Assembly (NCBI RefSeq): GCF_900110945.1 | Contig: NZ_FOFL01000001.1 | Span: 558,001 to 622,000 of the forward strand | Length of the DNA stretch: 64,000 nucleotides | DNA from: Devosia sp. YR412 | GTDB lineage: Bacteria > Pseudomonadota > Alphaproteobacteria > Rhizobiales > Devosiaceae | Direction: 5' to 3' | Shown here: positions 44,376-52,675 of the stretch, piece by piece | Position numbering within the stretch: the first letter of the stretch is position 1 | How the letters are laid out: every line of letters begins with the position of its first letter | Made by a program: the position numbers and the translations under genes | Notes under the pieces: generated by a model | The model's database searches: none | Told to the model about the DNA's origin: nothing | Seen by the model: the letters and a program-made list of their open reading frames with translations, nothing else

Positions 44376-44816
44376 TCATGCCCGTTTCAGCACCAGTTGC
44401 GGATTGCCATTGCCGCGACTGGCATTGGAGATGCCGTGGATATCAATGGTCGAGACCACGCGGTGACGCAGGGCGGCGAACATGAAGGTCGGCGTGACAT
44501 TGACCGGCTCATCGAAAGTGATGGTCACGGTATAATTCTGCATGTTGCCCAGCAGCTGGACGCCGATCAGCATGCCGGTGAAGGGCTGGTCGAGGTACAG
44601 CCCCTTGACCCGCTGGCCGACCTGCCAGGGCGAGACGACCCGATCGGGCAGAGCCGCGCGGGCGGTGTTCCAGTCGCGATAGCCATGGGCTTTGGCGACC
44701 GCTTCGAGGGCAGCGCCATGCGACAGGTTTTCGCCGGCCAGCTCGCGCTGGGCGCGCAGGGCCTTGGCTTCGGATTTCAGAGTTTGGGCGGATGGGGTAT
44801 CGAGCGAAAACGACAT
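44376..44816 (-). CDS. Glyoxalase-related (Glyoxalase_8-like) domain protein
   Basis: A 146-residue protein. The helical N-terminal half LKSEAKALRAQRELAGENLSHGAALEAVAKAHGYRDWNTARAAL (by its ends, residues about 13-56) is the small conserved domain found with some glyoxalase-superfamily proteins. The second half (QRVKGLYLDQPFTGMLIGVQ onward) is beta-rich. No enzymatic residues are obvious. Stands alone after the GST gene on the same strand, 97 bp away. Confidence 0.7.
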   Translation of the reverse strand: MSFSLDTPSAQTLKSEAKALRAQRELAGENLSHGAALEAVAKAHGYRDWNTARAALPDRVVSPWQVGQRVKGLYLDQPFTGMLIGVQLLGNMQNYTVTITFDEPVNVTPTFMFAALRHRVVSTIDIHGISNASRGNGNPQLVLKRA

Positions 44817-45110
44817 TTCAGTCCTCTCAATGCAATGAGGCGACTTGGTTCACGGGAGCTCGCATTGCCATGGGCGCCTTGCAAGGATGAACCGGAGTTC
44901 GTTCTGCACGGAGACTGGACTTCACCATCGGACTTGCGTCCGGCGAGCGGCGGGTGCCAGCGACCTGAGCGGGATATGAGCGCGAGGACCGGTTTTGTCA
45001 ACGCATGGGCACCATGCGATCAATCGGGGTGATGGGCGGGATCAGCGATTTGTGTTGGGCGGCGGGCACTTTGCAGGCTATGGCCTGACATTCCAATTGG
45101 AGACGCCGCC

Positions 45111-45878
45111 GTGATCGAAACGCTGTTCCTGCTGCTGGCCGGGTTGATTGGTGGCGCGCTCAATTCCCTGGCGGGCGGTGGCTCGTTCATCGTGTTTCCG
45201 GCGCTGCTGTTTGTCGGCGTGCCGCCGGTGGTGGCCAATGCGTCGAATACCTTTGCCGCCCTGCCCGGCTATGCCAGCGGCGCCCTTGGCTATTGGCATG
45301 CCGTGGGGCAGTACAAGGACCGGCTGGTGCTCTATGGCGTGATTGCCGTGCTCTTTGGCTATGTCGGGGCGGAGCTGCTGTTGGTTGTGAGCGACGAATT
45401 GTTCTCGCTGGTGGTGCCATGGCTGATGGCCTTTGCCGTAGCACTGTTCATCTTCGGCAATCGGCTCAATGCCTTTGTCGCGGCGCGCAGTGGCGGGCGG
45501 CGGGGGATGAAGCTGGCGGGGACTGTGCTGCTGCTGGCATTTCTCGCCGGCGTTTGCGTCTATGGCGGGTTCTTCAATGCCGGGCTGGGCATCTTGCTGC
45601 TGGCGTTCCTCGCCACCGCCGGGATGAGCGACATCCATGCGATGAATGGGCTGAAACTCTATGTCTCGTCGATCGTGGCGCTGGTAGCGGTGGCGCGGTT
45701 TGCGCTGAGCGGGTCGATCGACTGGTATCACGGCTCCATCGCACTGGTCGGCGTAACCACCGGGGGCTATCTGGCGGCGCGCAATGCGCATCGCATTCCG
45801 ACGCAGTGGATCCGCGTGGCAGTGATCGTCTATGGCGTGTTCATGACAGGCTATTTCTTCTGGGGCGCCTACGCCTGA
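45111..45878 (+). CDS. TauE/SafE-family membrane permease
   Basis: A 255-residue inner-membrane protein with about seven or eight spans. The repeated family motif is seen at the N-terminus (GLIGGALNSLAGGGSFIVFPALL) and in the second half (GVCVYGGFFNAGLGILLLAFL). Members export or import sulfite, sulfonates or other organic anions. The start is GTG at 45111 with GGAG about 9 bases upstream. Its 3' end overlaps the molybdopterin oxidoreductase gene by 10 bp, tail to tail. Confidence 0.9.
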   Translation: MIETLFLLLAGLIGGALNSLAGGGSFIVFPALLFVGVPPVVANASNTFAALPGYASGALGYWHAVGQYKDRLVLYGVIAVLFGYVGAELLLVVSDELFSLVVPWLMAFAVALFIFGNRLNAFVAARSGGRRGMKLAGTVLLLAFLAGVCVYGGFFNAGLGILLLAFLATAGMSDIHAMNGLKLYVSSIVALVAVARFALSGSIDWYHGSIALVGVTTGGYLAARNAHRIPTQWIRVAVIVYGVFMTGYFFWGAYA

Positions 45879-47968
45879 TCCGCTGGCCTGATCCAGACCG
45901 CGCAGTCATGGAACACCGTGCCGCCAAAGGGTGGTGCGGGGGTGGCGCTGGTCAGGGTGTTGATCCCGCGGCCCTTTCGGTGGGATTTGTTGTTGTGCAG
46001 GCCCTCGGCGATCAGCACGCCAATGGGCAGGCCCTGGCGGATGCGGGCGGTGAGATCGACCTGGCCACGCTGATTGCCGACGGTGACGAATTCACCCTCG
46101 GCGATGCCGAGGCGTGACGCGTCGTCGGGGTGGATGAAGACCGAGGGGACGCCTTCGCGCTTCTGGCTGCCGGGGGTTTCGTTGAAGGTGGAATTGAGGA
46201 AGGCGCGCGCGGGACTGGTGGCGAGGCGGAACGGGTGCTCGGCGGAGGTTTCCTCGGTGATGGCCCAGTGGTCGGCGAAGCGCGGCATATCGGCCGGGTC
46301 GCAGGTCCAGAGATAGCCCTTCTTGTCGGCGACATCCTGCCAGTTGGGGGCGAAGCGGAAGCGCTGGTCGGGCCAGGCGAAGCCCTGGGCGAAGCGGGCC
46401 TCGGCGTCGGGGCGTTCGCGGTCGACGAAGCCGGTCTTTTCGACCTCGTCGAGGGAGGGATAATTGGAGCGACGGAAGGTTTCGGCGACGACGTCGCGGT
46501 CGACGGTGTGGAAGCTCTCGTCGTCTAGGCCGAGGCGGACGGCCAGGGCATTGATGACTTCGTGGTTGGAGCGGGTTTCGCCGGGGCGCTGGATCAGTGC
46601 CGGGCCATAGAGCACGCGGGTGTGGCCGCCGCGGGTGTAATAATCATTGTGTTCGAGGAACATGGTGGCGGGCAGCACGATATCGGCCATTTCGGCCGTC
46701 TCGGTCATGAATTGCTCATGCACGACGAGGAACAGGTCCTCGCGGGCAAAACCCTTGTGGGTCAGCGTCTGGTCGGGGGCGACCGAGGCCGGATTGGTGT
46801 TCTGGACGATGATGGCCTTGACCGGACCGCCATTTTTCAGAGCCTTGGCGTCGCCGGTCAGGATCGGGCCGATCTCGGACATGTCGAGCCAGCGCGGATC
46901 GCCCTTCTGCATGGCGTCGCCGGTGATGGCCGACTTGTCGAGCCGCCAGGTGCCGGAATTGGAGTGGAAGGCGCCGCCGCCGCGGTGCTGCCAGGCGCCG
47001 GTCATGGCGGGAATGCAGAGTGCTGCATGCATGGCGGTCGCGCCATTGCGCTGGCGGGTGAAGCCATAGCCGAGGCGGAAATAGGAGCGCGGCGTGATGC
47101 CGACGAGCTGGGCAAGTTCGGTGATCTCGGCCACGGTCAGGCCGGTGATGGCGGCGGCCCATTCGGGTGTCTTGTCCGCCAGATGGGCTTCGAAATCGGG
47201 GCCGAAGTCGGTGAATTTGGCCATATAGGCGCGGTCGGCGAGATTGTCGCGCAGCAGGATATGCATGACGGCTAGCGCCAGGGCACCATCGGTGCCGGGA
47301 CGCAGGATGAGGCCGAGATCGGCCTGGGCCATGGTGGCGGTCTGGTAGATGTCGATGACCACGACCTTGGCCTTGCGCTCCTTTTTGGCGCGCATGGCAT
47401 GGGTCATGACATTGACCTGGGTGTGCACGGCATTGGTGCCCCAGATAACGACGCAGTCGCTTTCAGCCATCTGCTCGGGATTGACCCCGCCGAGCATGCC
47501 GGTGCCGGCGATATAGCCGGGCCATGCGGTGCCGGTGCAAATGGTGTCATACTGGCGGGAATAGCCCTTGGCGGCGCGCAGGCGGTCGATGCCGTCGCGG
47601 TGCACATGGCCCATGGTGCCGGCGTAATAATAGGGCCAGATGGCCTCGGCGCCGAACTCCGCCTCGATCTGGGTGAAGCGGGCGGCGATTTCGTCGAGCG
47701 CTTCGTCCCAGGAAATCTGCTGCCAGCGCCCTGCCCCCTTGGGGCCGATGCGGCGCATGGGATGCAGCAGGCGCTCGGGGTGATGCACACGCTCGGCATA
47801 GCGGGCGACCTTTTCGCAGATCACGCCGGCGGTATAGGGATCATCCTTGGCGCCGCGCACGCGGCCGATGGTGTGGTCGTCAATGATATCGACATCCAGC
47901 GCGCAGGCGGATGGACAATCATGCGGGCAGACCGAGCGGGCGGTGCGAAGGGCGACGGTTTGGTTCAT
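45869..47968 (-). CDS. Molybdopterin-dependent oxidoreductase with N-terminal [4Fe-4S] motif
   Basis: A 699-residue cytoplasmic MopB protein, no Tat signal. The cluster site is CPHDCPSACALDVDI ... GVICEK near the N-terminus (C-x3-C-x3-C then a distant C). Cofactor-binding segments include GTNAVHTQVNVMTHA, RLGYGFTRQRNG, QNTNPASVAPDQ and the C-terminal EGEFVTVGNQRGQV and GLHNNKSHRKGRG. No iron-sulfur or membrane subunit gene is adjacent, so it may act alone or with an electron carrier encoded elsewhere. The substrate cannot be read; formate dehydrogenase-like and S/N-oxide reductase-like are both possible. Confidence 0.88.
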   Translation of the reverse strand: MNQTVALRTARSVCPHDCPSACALDVDIIDDHTIGRVRGAKDDPYTAGVICEKVARYAERVHHPERLLHPMRRIGPKGAGRWQQISWDEALDEIAARFTQIEAEFGAEAIWPYYYAGTMGHVHRDGIDRLRAAKGYSRQYDTICTGTAWPGYIAGTGMLGGVNPEQMAESDCVVIWGTNAVHTQVNVMTHAMRAKKERKAKVVVIDIYQTATMAQADLGLILRPGTDGALALAVMHILLRDNLADRAYMAKFTDFGPDFEAHLADKTPEWAAAITGLTVAEITELAQLVGITPRSYFRLGYGFTRQRNGATAMHAALCIPAMTGAWQHRGGGAFHSNSGTWRLDKSAITGDAMQKGDPRWLDMSEIGPILTGDAKALKNGGPVKAIIVQNTNPASVAPDQTLTHKGFAREDLFLVVHEQFMTETAEMADIVLPATMFLEHNDYYTRGGHTRVLYGPALIQRPGETRSNHEVINALAVRLGLDDESFHTVDRDVVAETFRRSNYPSLDEVEKTGFVDRERPDAEARFAQGFAWPDQRFRFAPNWQDVADKKGYLWTCDPADMPRFADHWAITEETSAEHPFRLATSPARAFLNSTFNETPGSQKREGVPSVFIHPDDASRLGIAEGEFVTVGNQRGQVDLTARIRQGLPIGVLIAEGLHNNKSHRKGRGINTLTSATPAPPFGGTVFHDCAVWIRPADQA

Positions 47969-48498
47969 GGGGTGAAGGTATCGCAGCGGGCGGTGAGGCT
48001 CAATTGAATTGGGGTGATAGCGGGTATTTGCGGGGCGAATGGGCGTGACGAAGCGCCGCCCTGCCTTTCGGCTCACGGATACACGAGTAATGAGCGGCCT
48101 TTAGCCCTGAAACGACTAGTCAAGAACGAGCCAAAGGCCGCCCATCACGATCTGAAGTTTCCTCACCGGGTCCGGAACTCGACCAACGCTAGTGTTGCAA
48201 ACGCGGTCGCCGACTTTCTGCCCGGCCAAACGGGCGCCCCCGTCTTCAGCCTTCCCGCCCGGCCCTGCGTCGGGACCGCGTGTATAACGGGAATGGGAGC
48301 AGTATGCGCGCAGCTGAAGGGGCGTGGATAAGGTGGATAGAGTTGCAAGAAAGCAAGGATACCCCCACCTAGCCTCCCCCTGAAAAGGGGGAGGAATCTG
48401 TTCGGTGGTTGTTGCACATGGCGCCACAAGCTGGATCGGCTCCTCCCCCCCCTTTTCAGGGGGAGGTTGGGTGGGGGTATTCTTCCTGCTGAAAGACC
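47969..48498. other. Gene-poor region with repeat element
   Basis: A 530-bp stretch between the molybdopterin gene (starts at 47968, reading left) and a membrane-protein gene (ends at 48499). Its right quarter is the type C repeat (48359-48482). The left part, roughly 48100-48300, has an open frame on each strand but no family I recognise, and includes GC-rich inverted stretches such as GCCCGGCCAAACGGGC. It could be a decayed gene or another repeat family. Confidence 0.5.
48359..48482. repeat. Bipartite palindromic intergenic element (type C, copy 2)
   Basis: Begins ATACCCCCACCTAGCCTCCC, followed by CTCCCCCTGAAAAGGGGGAG. It ends with CCCCCCCTTTTCAGGGGGAG and GGTGGGGGTAT, the reverse complement of its start. 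It shares both ends with the copy at 28345-28462; the middle differs. Confidence 0.85.
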
Positions 48499-49125
48499 TC
48501 AGAGCGTCGCAAAGGCCTTGGTGCTGGTCTCGCTGTTGCGACGGGCGCGGTTGGTGGCGTGGAGGGCCAGTTGGGCGGCGCCGGAGTGGAACTGGGAGAA
48601 GGTGACACGCTGGGCGTCGTGGGTGGCGATGGAAATGCCGCGCCAATTCGGGCGGACCGAGCGCACGTCGGACCAGGCGATCTTGGTTTCGCGGCCGAAG
48701 GCGTTGCGGTGTTCCAGCAAAGTGTTGTTCCAGCGCACCTTGGTGAAGAGGCCACCGAGGCCGATGCCGATGGCGCCGCCGCCGAGCAGCAGCGAGGCGA
48801 TAAATGTCGCGACCATCTGGGTGGCTTCAACATGCTTGGTGCCGCCGATGACGATGATGGCGCTCATCAGCACCACGGCGAGGGCGGCCGCGCCGTAGCA
48901 GGCGAAATATTCGACCATCGAGGGGCGCAATTCGGACCAGCCATCGACGTGGACCGCCTCTTCGCCCTGCACGAGGCGCAGGGCGAGGAAAGCGGCATAG
49001 CCAAAGGCGACGACACCGGCGGCGCGGCCCAGCGGCAGGCCGGCAGTAAAGGGCACATATTTGAGGACGATAAGGGAAACGATCACGAATAGTGGCACAG
49101 CCACTTCCTGCCAGCGCAAGGGCAC
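48499..49125 (-). CDS. Four-span membrane protein of unknown function
   Basis: A 208-residue protein. Hydrophobic segments lie at about residues 8-25, 34-51, 70-93 and 103-127. A soluble C-terminal part (WNNTLLEHRNAFGRETKIAW onward) resembles the PH-like tails of small bacterial membrane proteins. I do not recognise a named family. Upstream (to the right) lies a run of GANTC sites, see 49185-49336. Confidence 0.7.
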   Translation of the reverse strand: MPLRWQEVAVPLFVIVSLIVLKYVPFTAGLPLGRAAGVVAFGYAAFLALRLVQGEEAVHVDGWSELRPSMVEYFACYGAAALAVVLMSAIIVIGGTKHVEATQMVATFIASLLLGGGAIGIGLGGLFTKVRWNNTLLEHRNAFGRETKIAWSDVRSVRPNWRGISIATHDAQRVTFSQFHSGAAQLALHATNRARRNSETSTKAFATL

Positions 49126-49184
49126 TACTGCTCTCCAACGATATGGGGGGCGCCGGCGACGCTGATCGGCATTCCTATGGCCTT

Positions 49185-49336
49185 GAATCTAGCAAGCTTT
49201 ACCGATTTGACCATTAACAAAAACGGGAGCGGGCCATGTTGGCCGGGAACATCAACTTTTTTGTCACAGTATCCGGGCTTTGCCAGATTGAATCAAAGGC
49301 TTGTCAGATTGATTCAAGACGATGGCAGATTGAGTC
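49185..49336. promoter_or_regulatory. GANTC cluster with 21-bp direct repeats
   Basis: Four GANTC sites fall in 152 bp: GAATC at 49185, GAATC at 49290, GATTC at 49311 and GAGTC at 49332. The last three lie in direct repeats CAGATTGANTC whose starts (49284, 49305, 49326) are exactly 21 bp apart, two helical turns. The first two repeats extend to palindromic TTGANTCAA. GANTC is the CcrM methylation site of Alphaproteobacteria and part of GcrA control. Lies between sugE and the 208-residue membrane protein. Confidence 0.6.
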
Positions 49337-49367
49337 CGCCACCGCCCGTAACGTATTGAAATAATTG

Positions 49368-49682
49368 TCAGGCCAGAAATTTCAGGCCAGCAATACCGGC
49401 GATGATCAGGCCGATGCAGGCAATGCGGACGGCGGTGGCCGGATCACCGAACAGATACATGCCGAGCACGGCAGTGCCGACGGTGCCGATGCCGGTCCAG
49501 ACGGCATAGCCGGTACCGACCGGCAGGTCGCGCAAAGCGACGCCGAGCAGCACCACGCTGATGATCATGGCTATGACCGTGAGGGCGGTCGGGATCGGGC
49601 GGGTAAAGCCCTCGGTATATTTGAGGCCCACGGCCCAACCCATTTCAAAAAAGCCGGCGATGACAAGATAGACCCATGCCAT
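49368..49682 (-). CDS. sugE: SMR-family exporter, SugE/Gdx type (guanidinium exporter)
   Basis: A 104-residue four-span small multidrug resistance protein that swaps protons for guanidinium. The start MAWVYLVIAGFFEMGWAVGL has the membrane glutamate in the SugE-type FEMGWAVGLKYTEGFT context rather than the EmrE context. GTGYAVWTGIGTVGTAVLG is the usual third-helix motif. A guanidine-II riboswitch precedes it, which supports Gdx function. Shine-Dalgarno AGGAG precedes the ATG. Confidence 0.93.
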   Translation of the reverse strand: MAWVYLVIAGFFEMGWAVGLKYTEGFTRPIPTALTVIAMIISVVLLGVALRDLPVGTGYAVWTGIGTVGTAVLGMYLFGDPATAVRIACIGLIIAGIAGLKFLA

Positions 49683-49742
49683 GATTTTGCTCCTGTGGCG
49701 CTCGGGCGGCGGCGCAGCCGGAAGCCTCGAGCGTCTGGTGGT

Positions 49743-49791
49743 GGCGGGTCGTCCCGGCCGGAATGTCTGGAAGTCGCGAGGTCGTCCACGC
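49743..49791 (-). ncRNA. Guanidine-II (mini-ykkC) riboswitch upstream of sugE
   Basis: On the minus strand two hairpins have ACGA loops. The first is GCGTGG-ACGA-CCTCGC (49791-49776), the second GGCCGGG-ACGA-CCCGCC (49759-49743), with 16 bases between. Each stem closes on the loop with G-C pairs, and paired ACGR tetraloops are the hallmark of this riboswitch class, which is known upstream of SugE-type exporters. A further hairpin (CGCTCG and CGAGCG) lies between it and the Shine-Dalgarno. Confidence 0.85.
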
Positions 49792-49937
49792 GCAGGAGAG
49801 GATTAGCAAAGCCTGGCGCAAAGGTGAAGTGCCGCGGCGGACCATCTCATTGTCGTTTATTGCATGTCAGGCTGAAACAATTTTCGAGCGGCAGCCGTAG
49901 CTGCGCAGGCGTCGTCGTCTTAGTGAAGTGCTTGACT

Positions 49938-50216
49938 ATGTTTTATCGCCATATCGCCGTCTCGAACCAGGACAACATCATCGCGGTTCGCATCTTCTCG
50001 CTGCCGGAGGGCTTGTCCTGCGTGGTGAGCTGGCCGCTGCCCGAGCCGGGCCTGCGGGTGTTTTCGCCGACCTCGACGCCGCCACAGGGCGTGGCAGAGG
50101 CCCTGCCCTATGCCAAGTTCCTCAGCGACCACCTGGGCGCCGCGCGCATTGCGGTGGAGCTGGACGAGGATGTCGACTGGGACCCGAACTGGGGCGAGCT
50201 GGTCGACCTGCAATAG
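49938..50216 (+). CDS. Conserved-looking 92-residue hypothetical protein
   Basis: A short soluble protein, MFYRHIAVSNQDNIIAVRIF onward, ending in an acidic ELDEDVDWDPNWGELVDLQ. The open frame extends far upstream to 49365, but that part overlaps sugE and the riboswitch, so I start at the ATG at 49938; the Shine-Dalgarno is weak (GTGAAG). No cysteines pair up, no signal peptide. Family not recognised. Confidence 0.55.
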   Translation: MFYRHIAVSNQDNIIAVRIFSLPEGLSCVVSWPLPEPGLRVFSPTSTPPQGVAEALPYAKFLSDHLGAARIAVELDEDVDWDPNWGELVDLQ

Positions 50217-50277
50217 CGCGACGGTCCGCAGAGGGGGCCGTGCTGGGGCGACACGGCTGACCGGATCGCCCTTGAAC

Positions 50278-51864
50278 TTATTCGGCGGGTGCGCCGGCTG
50301 CGGCGGCCATGGCCCGCTCCTCGGCGTCTATCTCCGCCTCCGGCTCCTTGCGCAGTGACGTCGCGAGGGGCAGTTCCTTGAGCATGAAGGCAAGTCCGCA
50401 GGCGATCACGGCGGCCGCCGCTGCGGTCAGGAAGACCGGATGGAGGGCGGCCGAAAAGCCTTCCACCACCTGGACACGGACAGCATCGGGGAGAGCCTTG
50501 ATCGCCGCAGCATTGAAGGCACCGCCACCGCCCTCAGGCATGGCGCCGCCGACCTGGCTGGCAAGGCTCGAGGTGAAGATGGCGCCAAACACCGAAACAC
50601 CGATGGAACCGCCGATCTGGCGGAACAACGTATTGCCCGCCGTGGCGACGCCGACAAGATCGCGCGACACGGCATTCTGGGTGGCGGTGACGCCCACGCT
50701 GTTGACCGGGCCGATGCCGGCGCCGACCATGAACATGAAGAGAGCGATCTGCCAGTCGGGCGTGCCCAAGTGCATGGTGCCGAGCAGGGTCAGGCCGACG
50801 ACCAGCACTGCCGTCGAGGCGATCGGCAGCAGCTTGTAGCGTCCGGTCTTGCTCATGGCGAAGCCGGCCAGGGTCGAGGCGCCGATCAGGCCGACCATCA
50901 TCGGAATCAGCTGGATGGCCGAACCGGTCGGGGTGACGCCCTTGGCGACCTGCAGATAGAGCGGAAGGAAGGTGATCGAGCCGAACATGGCCATGCCGAC
51001 GAGGAAGCCGACGGCATTGGTGATGACGAAAGTGTTGTTGCGGAACAGTTTCAGCGGCAGCACCGGTTCGGCGGCGCGGGATTCGACCCAGATGAAGGCG
51101 GCGACCGAGGCCAGCGACAAAACAACGAGACCGATGATCTGGGCCGAGAGCCAGGCGAAGGTGTTGCCGCCAAGGCTGGTGGCCAGCACGAAGGACGACA
51201 GCGCCGTGGTGAGCAGCACGAAGCCCATATAGTCGATCTTGTGCGAGACGCGGTCGGGATTGGTCTTAAGCGCGGCGCTGATGACGACCAGCGTCAGGAT
51301 GCCAAGCGGCAGGTTGATCAGGAAGATCCACTGCCAGTTGAGATGTTCGACGATGACGCCGCCGAGCAGCGGGCCGACTACGGTGGCGACACCGAAGACG
51401 GCGCCGAAAATGCCCTGGATCTTGCCGCGCTGGCGCGGGGGAATGACGTCGGCCACCACGGTCATGGCGACAACCATCAAGCCACCGCCGCCAAGGCCCT
51501 GAACGGTGCGGGCGATGATGAGAAAGGTCATCGAGGAGGCGAAGGCCGAGAGCGACGCGCCAATAAGAAAGATGACGATGGCGGCCTGCAGCACGATCTT
51601 GCGGCCATAGAGGTCGCCGAGCTTGCCATAGATGGGGGCGACGACGGTGGAGCTGAGCAGATAGGCGATGACCACCCAGGTCAGGTGATCGAGGCCGCCC
51701 AGTTCGCCGACGATAGTGGGAAGCGCAGTCGAGACGATGGTCTGGCCGAGCGAGGCCAGCAGCAGTGTCACGGCGACAGCGCCGATGATGAGGCCCACCG
51801 ACTGTGCCTGTGGCGCCTCGGCGATCGGCTGCAACGCAGCGCCGGATTGTGCAGCTTGGGACAT
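50278..51864 (-). CDS. MFS drug exporter, DHA2 (EmrB/QacA) family
   Basis: A 528-residue inner-membrane proton antiporter with about fourteen spans. The start of the fold is VTLLLASLGQTIVSTALPTIVGELGG, followed by the motif-A loop GKLGDLYGRK and motif C-like GPLLGGVIVEHLNWQWIFLINLP (by its ends). The start ATG is at 51864 after AAGGA. Divergent from a MarR regulator across a perfect palindrome, an arrangement of drug-responsive efflux. No EmrA partner is beside it. Confidence 0.92.
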   Translation of the reverse strand: MSQAAQSGAALQPIAEAPQAQSVGLIIGAVAVTLLLASLGQTIVSTALPTIVGELGGLDHLTWVVIAYLLSSTVVAPIYGKLGDLYGRKIVLQAAIVIFLIGASLSAFASSMTFLIIARTVQGLGGGGLMVVAMTVVADVIPPRQRGKIQGIFGAVFGVATVVGPLLGGVIVEHLNWQWIFLINLPLGILTLVVISAALKTNPDRVSHKIDYMGFVLLTTALSSFVLATSLGGNTFAWLSAQIIGLVVLSLASVAAFIWVESRAAEPVLPLKLFRNNTFVITNAVGFLVGMAMFGSITFLPLYLQVAKGVTPTGSAIQLIPMMVGLIGASTLAGFAMSKTGRYKLLPIASTAVLVVGLTLLGTMHLGTPDWQIALFMFMVGAGIGPVNSVGVTATQNAVSRDLVGVATAGNTLFRQIGGSIGVSVFGAIFTSSLASQVGGAMPEGGGGAFNAAAIKALPDAVRVQVVEGFSAALHPVFLTAAAAAVIACGLAFMLKELPLATSLRKEPEAEIDAEERAMAAAAGAPAE

Positions 51865-51944
51865 TGGGCGATCCTTCTTGCCATGGGCGATGTGAAGTCG
51901 CGCCACTTGCGGTATGATGTGTTGCCGCATATATCTGCCCCAGG

Positions 51945-51971
51945 CAATTGCATGTCAATAGCATGCAATTG
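51945..51971. promoter_or_regulatory. Perfect inverted repeat, probable MarR operator
   Basis: CAATTGCATG and CATGCAATTG, 10-base perfect arms around a 7-base centre, between the divergent MFS and marR genes (81 bp from the MFS start, 31 bp from the marR start). Size and place fit a MarR dimer site controlling both. Confidence 0.8.
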
Positions 51972-52001
51972 TGCGAAGCATGCGAATTTACGAGGACTGC
52001 C

Positions 52002-52604
52002 ATGCCCCAGACCGACATCAACGCCCTGTTGCGCAAGGCTGGCATTGCCGAAGCCACGGTAACGGCCGTGGTGGAAATCGATGCGCTGCTGCAGAACTGG
52101 CGGCGGCGGGCGCTGAAGCGCGAATTGGGCCACCGGGCGCTGATCGATCTCAAGATCGGCATCGATCTGGCGCAGCTCGACGTGCTGTTCGCCATCGAGG
52201 CGCCGGTAGACGAGTTCGGCGAGACGGCAGGTGGCGAGACCATGGTGGCATCGGTGGCAGAGCGGCTGGCGATCGACCCATCGCGGGCCAGCCGGGTGGT
52301 CAGCGAAATGGTCGAGGCCGGCTATGCGCGGCGGTCCGTGAGCCAAGCCGATGCGCGGCGGACCATCATCGAATTGACCGAGACCGGGCGGACGGTGGTT
52401 GAAGCCGTGCGGGCTTATAAATTCCTGATCATGGGGGATTTCCTCAGCAACTGGACGGCAGCGGAACTGGCGGCGTTTACGCCAATGTTGCGCAAGTTCG
52501 GGCAATGGCCGGAGCATACCGGTCCGGGCGCGGAGAAGTTTGCCGAGGATATCGTGGTACTGGCGGAGCGGATTGCGCGGGTTCGGGACAAGCAGCCGGC
52601 CTGA
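52002..52604 (+). CDS. MarR-family transcriptional regulator
   Basis: A 200-residue regulator with a winged helix (TMVASVAERLAIDPSRASRVVSEMVEAGYARRSVSQADARRTIIELTETG by its ends, residues about 80-130) flanked by dimerisation helices. The beta-wing has the family D-x-R-x-x arrangement (ADARRT). The N-terminal helical part is longer than in small MarR proteins. The ATG at 52002 follows GAGGA. It probably represses the MFS exporter gene and itself. Confidence 0.9.
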   Translation: MPQTDINALLRKAGIAEATVTAVVEIDALLQNWRRRALKRELGHRALIDLKIGIDLAQLDVLFAIEAPVDEFGETAGGETMVASVAERLAIDPSRASRVVSEMVEAGYARRSVSQADARRTIIELTETGRTVVEAVRAYKFLIMGDFLSNWTAAELAAFTPMLRKFGQWPEHTGPGAEKFAEDIVVLAERIARVRDKQPA

Positions 52605-52675
52605 CCATGGCGCTTGTGCGGCTTCGCGGTCTAGTATTGCTGATAGCCCGATCGATCGGGATGAGGCCGCCAGCC

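Noticed and set aside
48014..48331. 105-codon plus-strand frame and overlapping minus-strand frames in the gap after the molybdopterin gene
   Set aside because: No recognised family, no clear Shine-Dalgarno; the minus-strand frames run into the type C repeat. Left as unassigned DNA.
49284..49336. CRISPR-like short repeat array
   Set aside because: Only three repeats with a 21-bp period, no spacer layout and no cas genes; better explained as a regulatory array.
50440..52062. 540-codon plus-strand frame opposite the MFS exporter
   Set aside because: Antisense to the exporter, runs across the marR promoter, no family resemblance.
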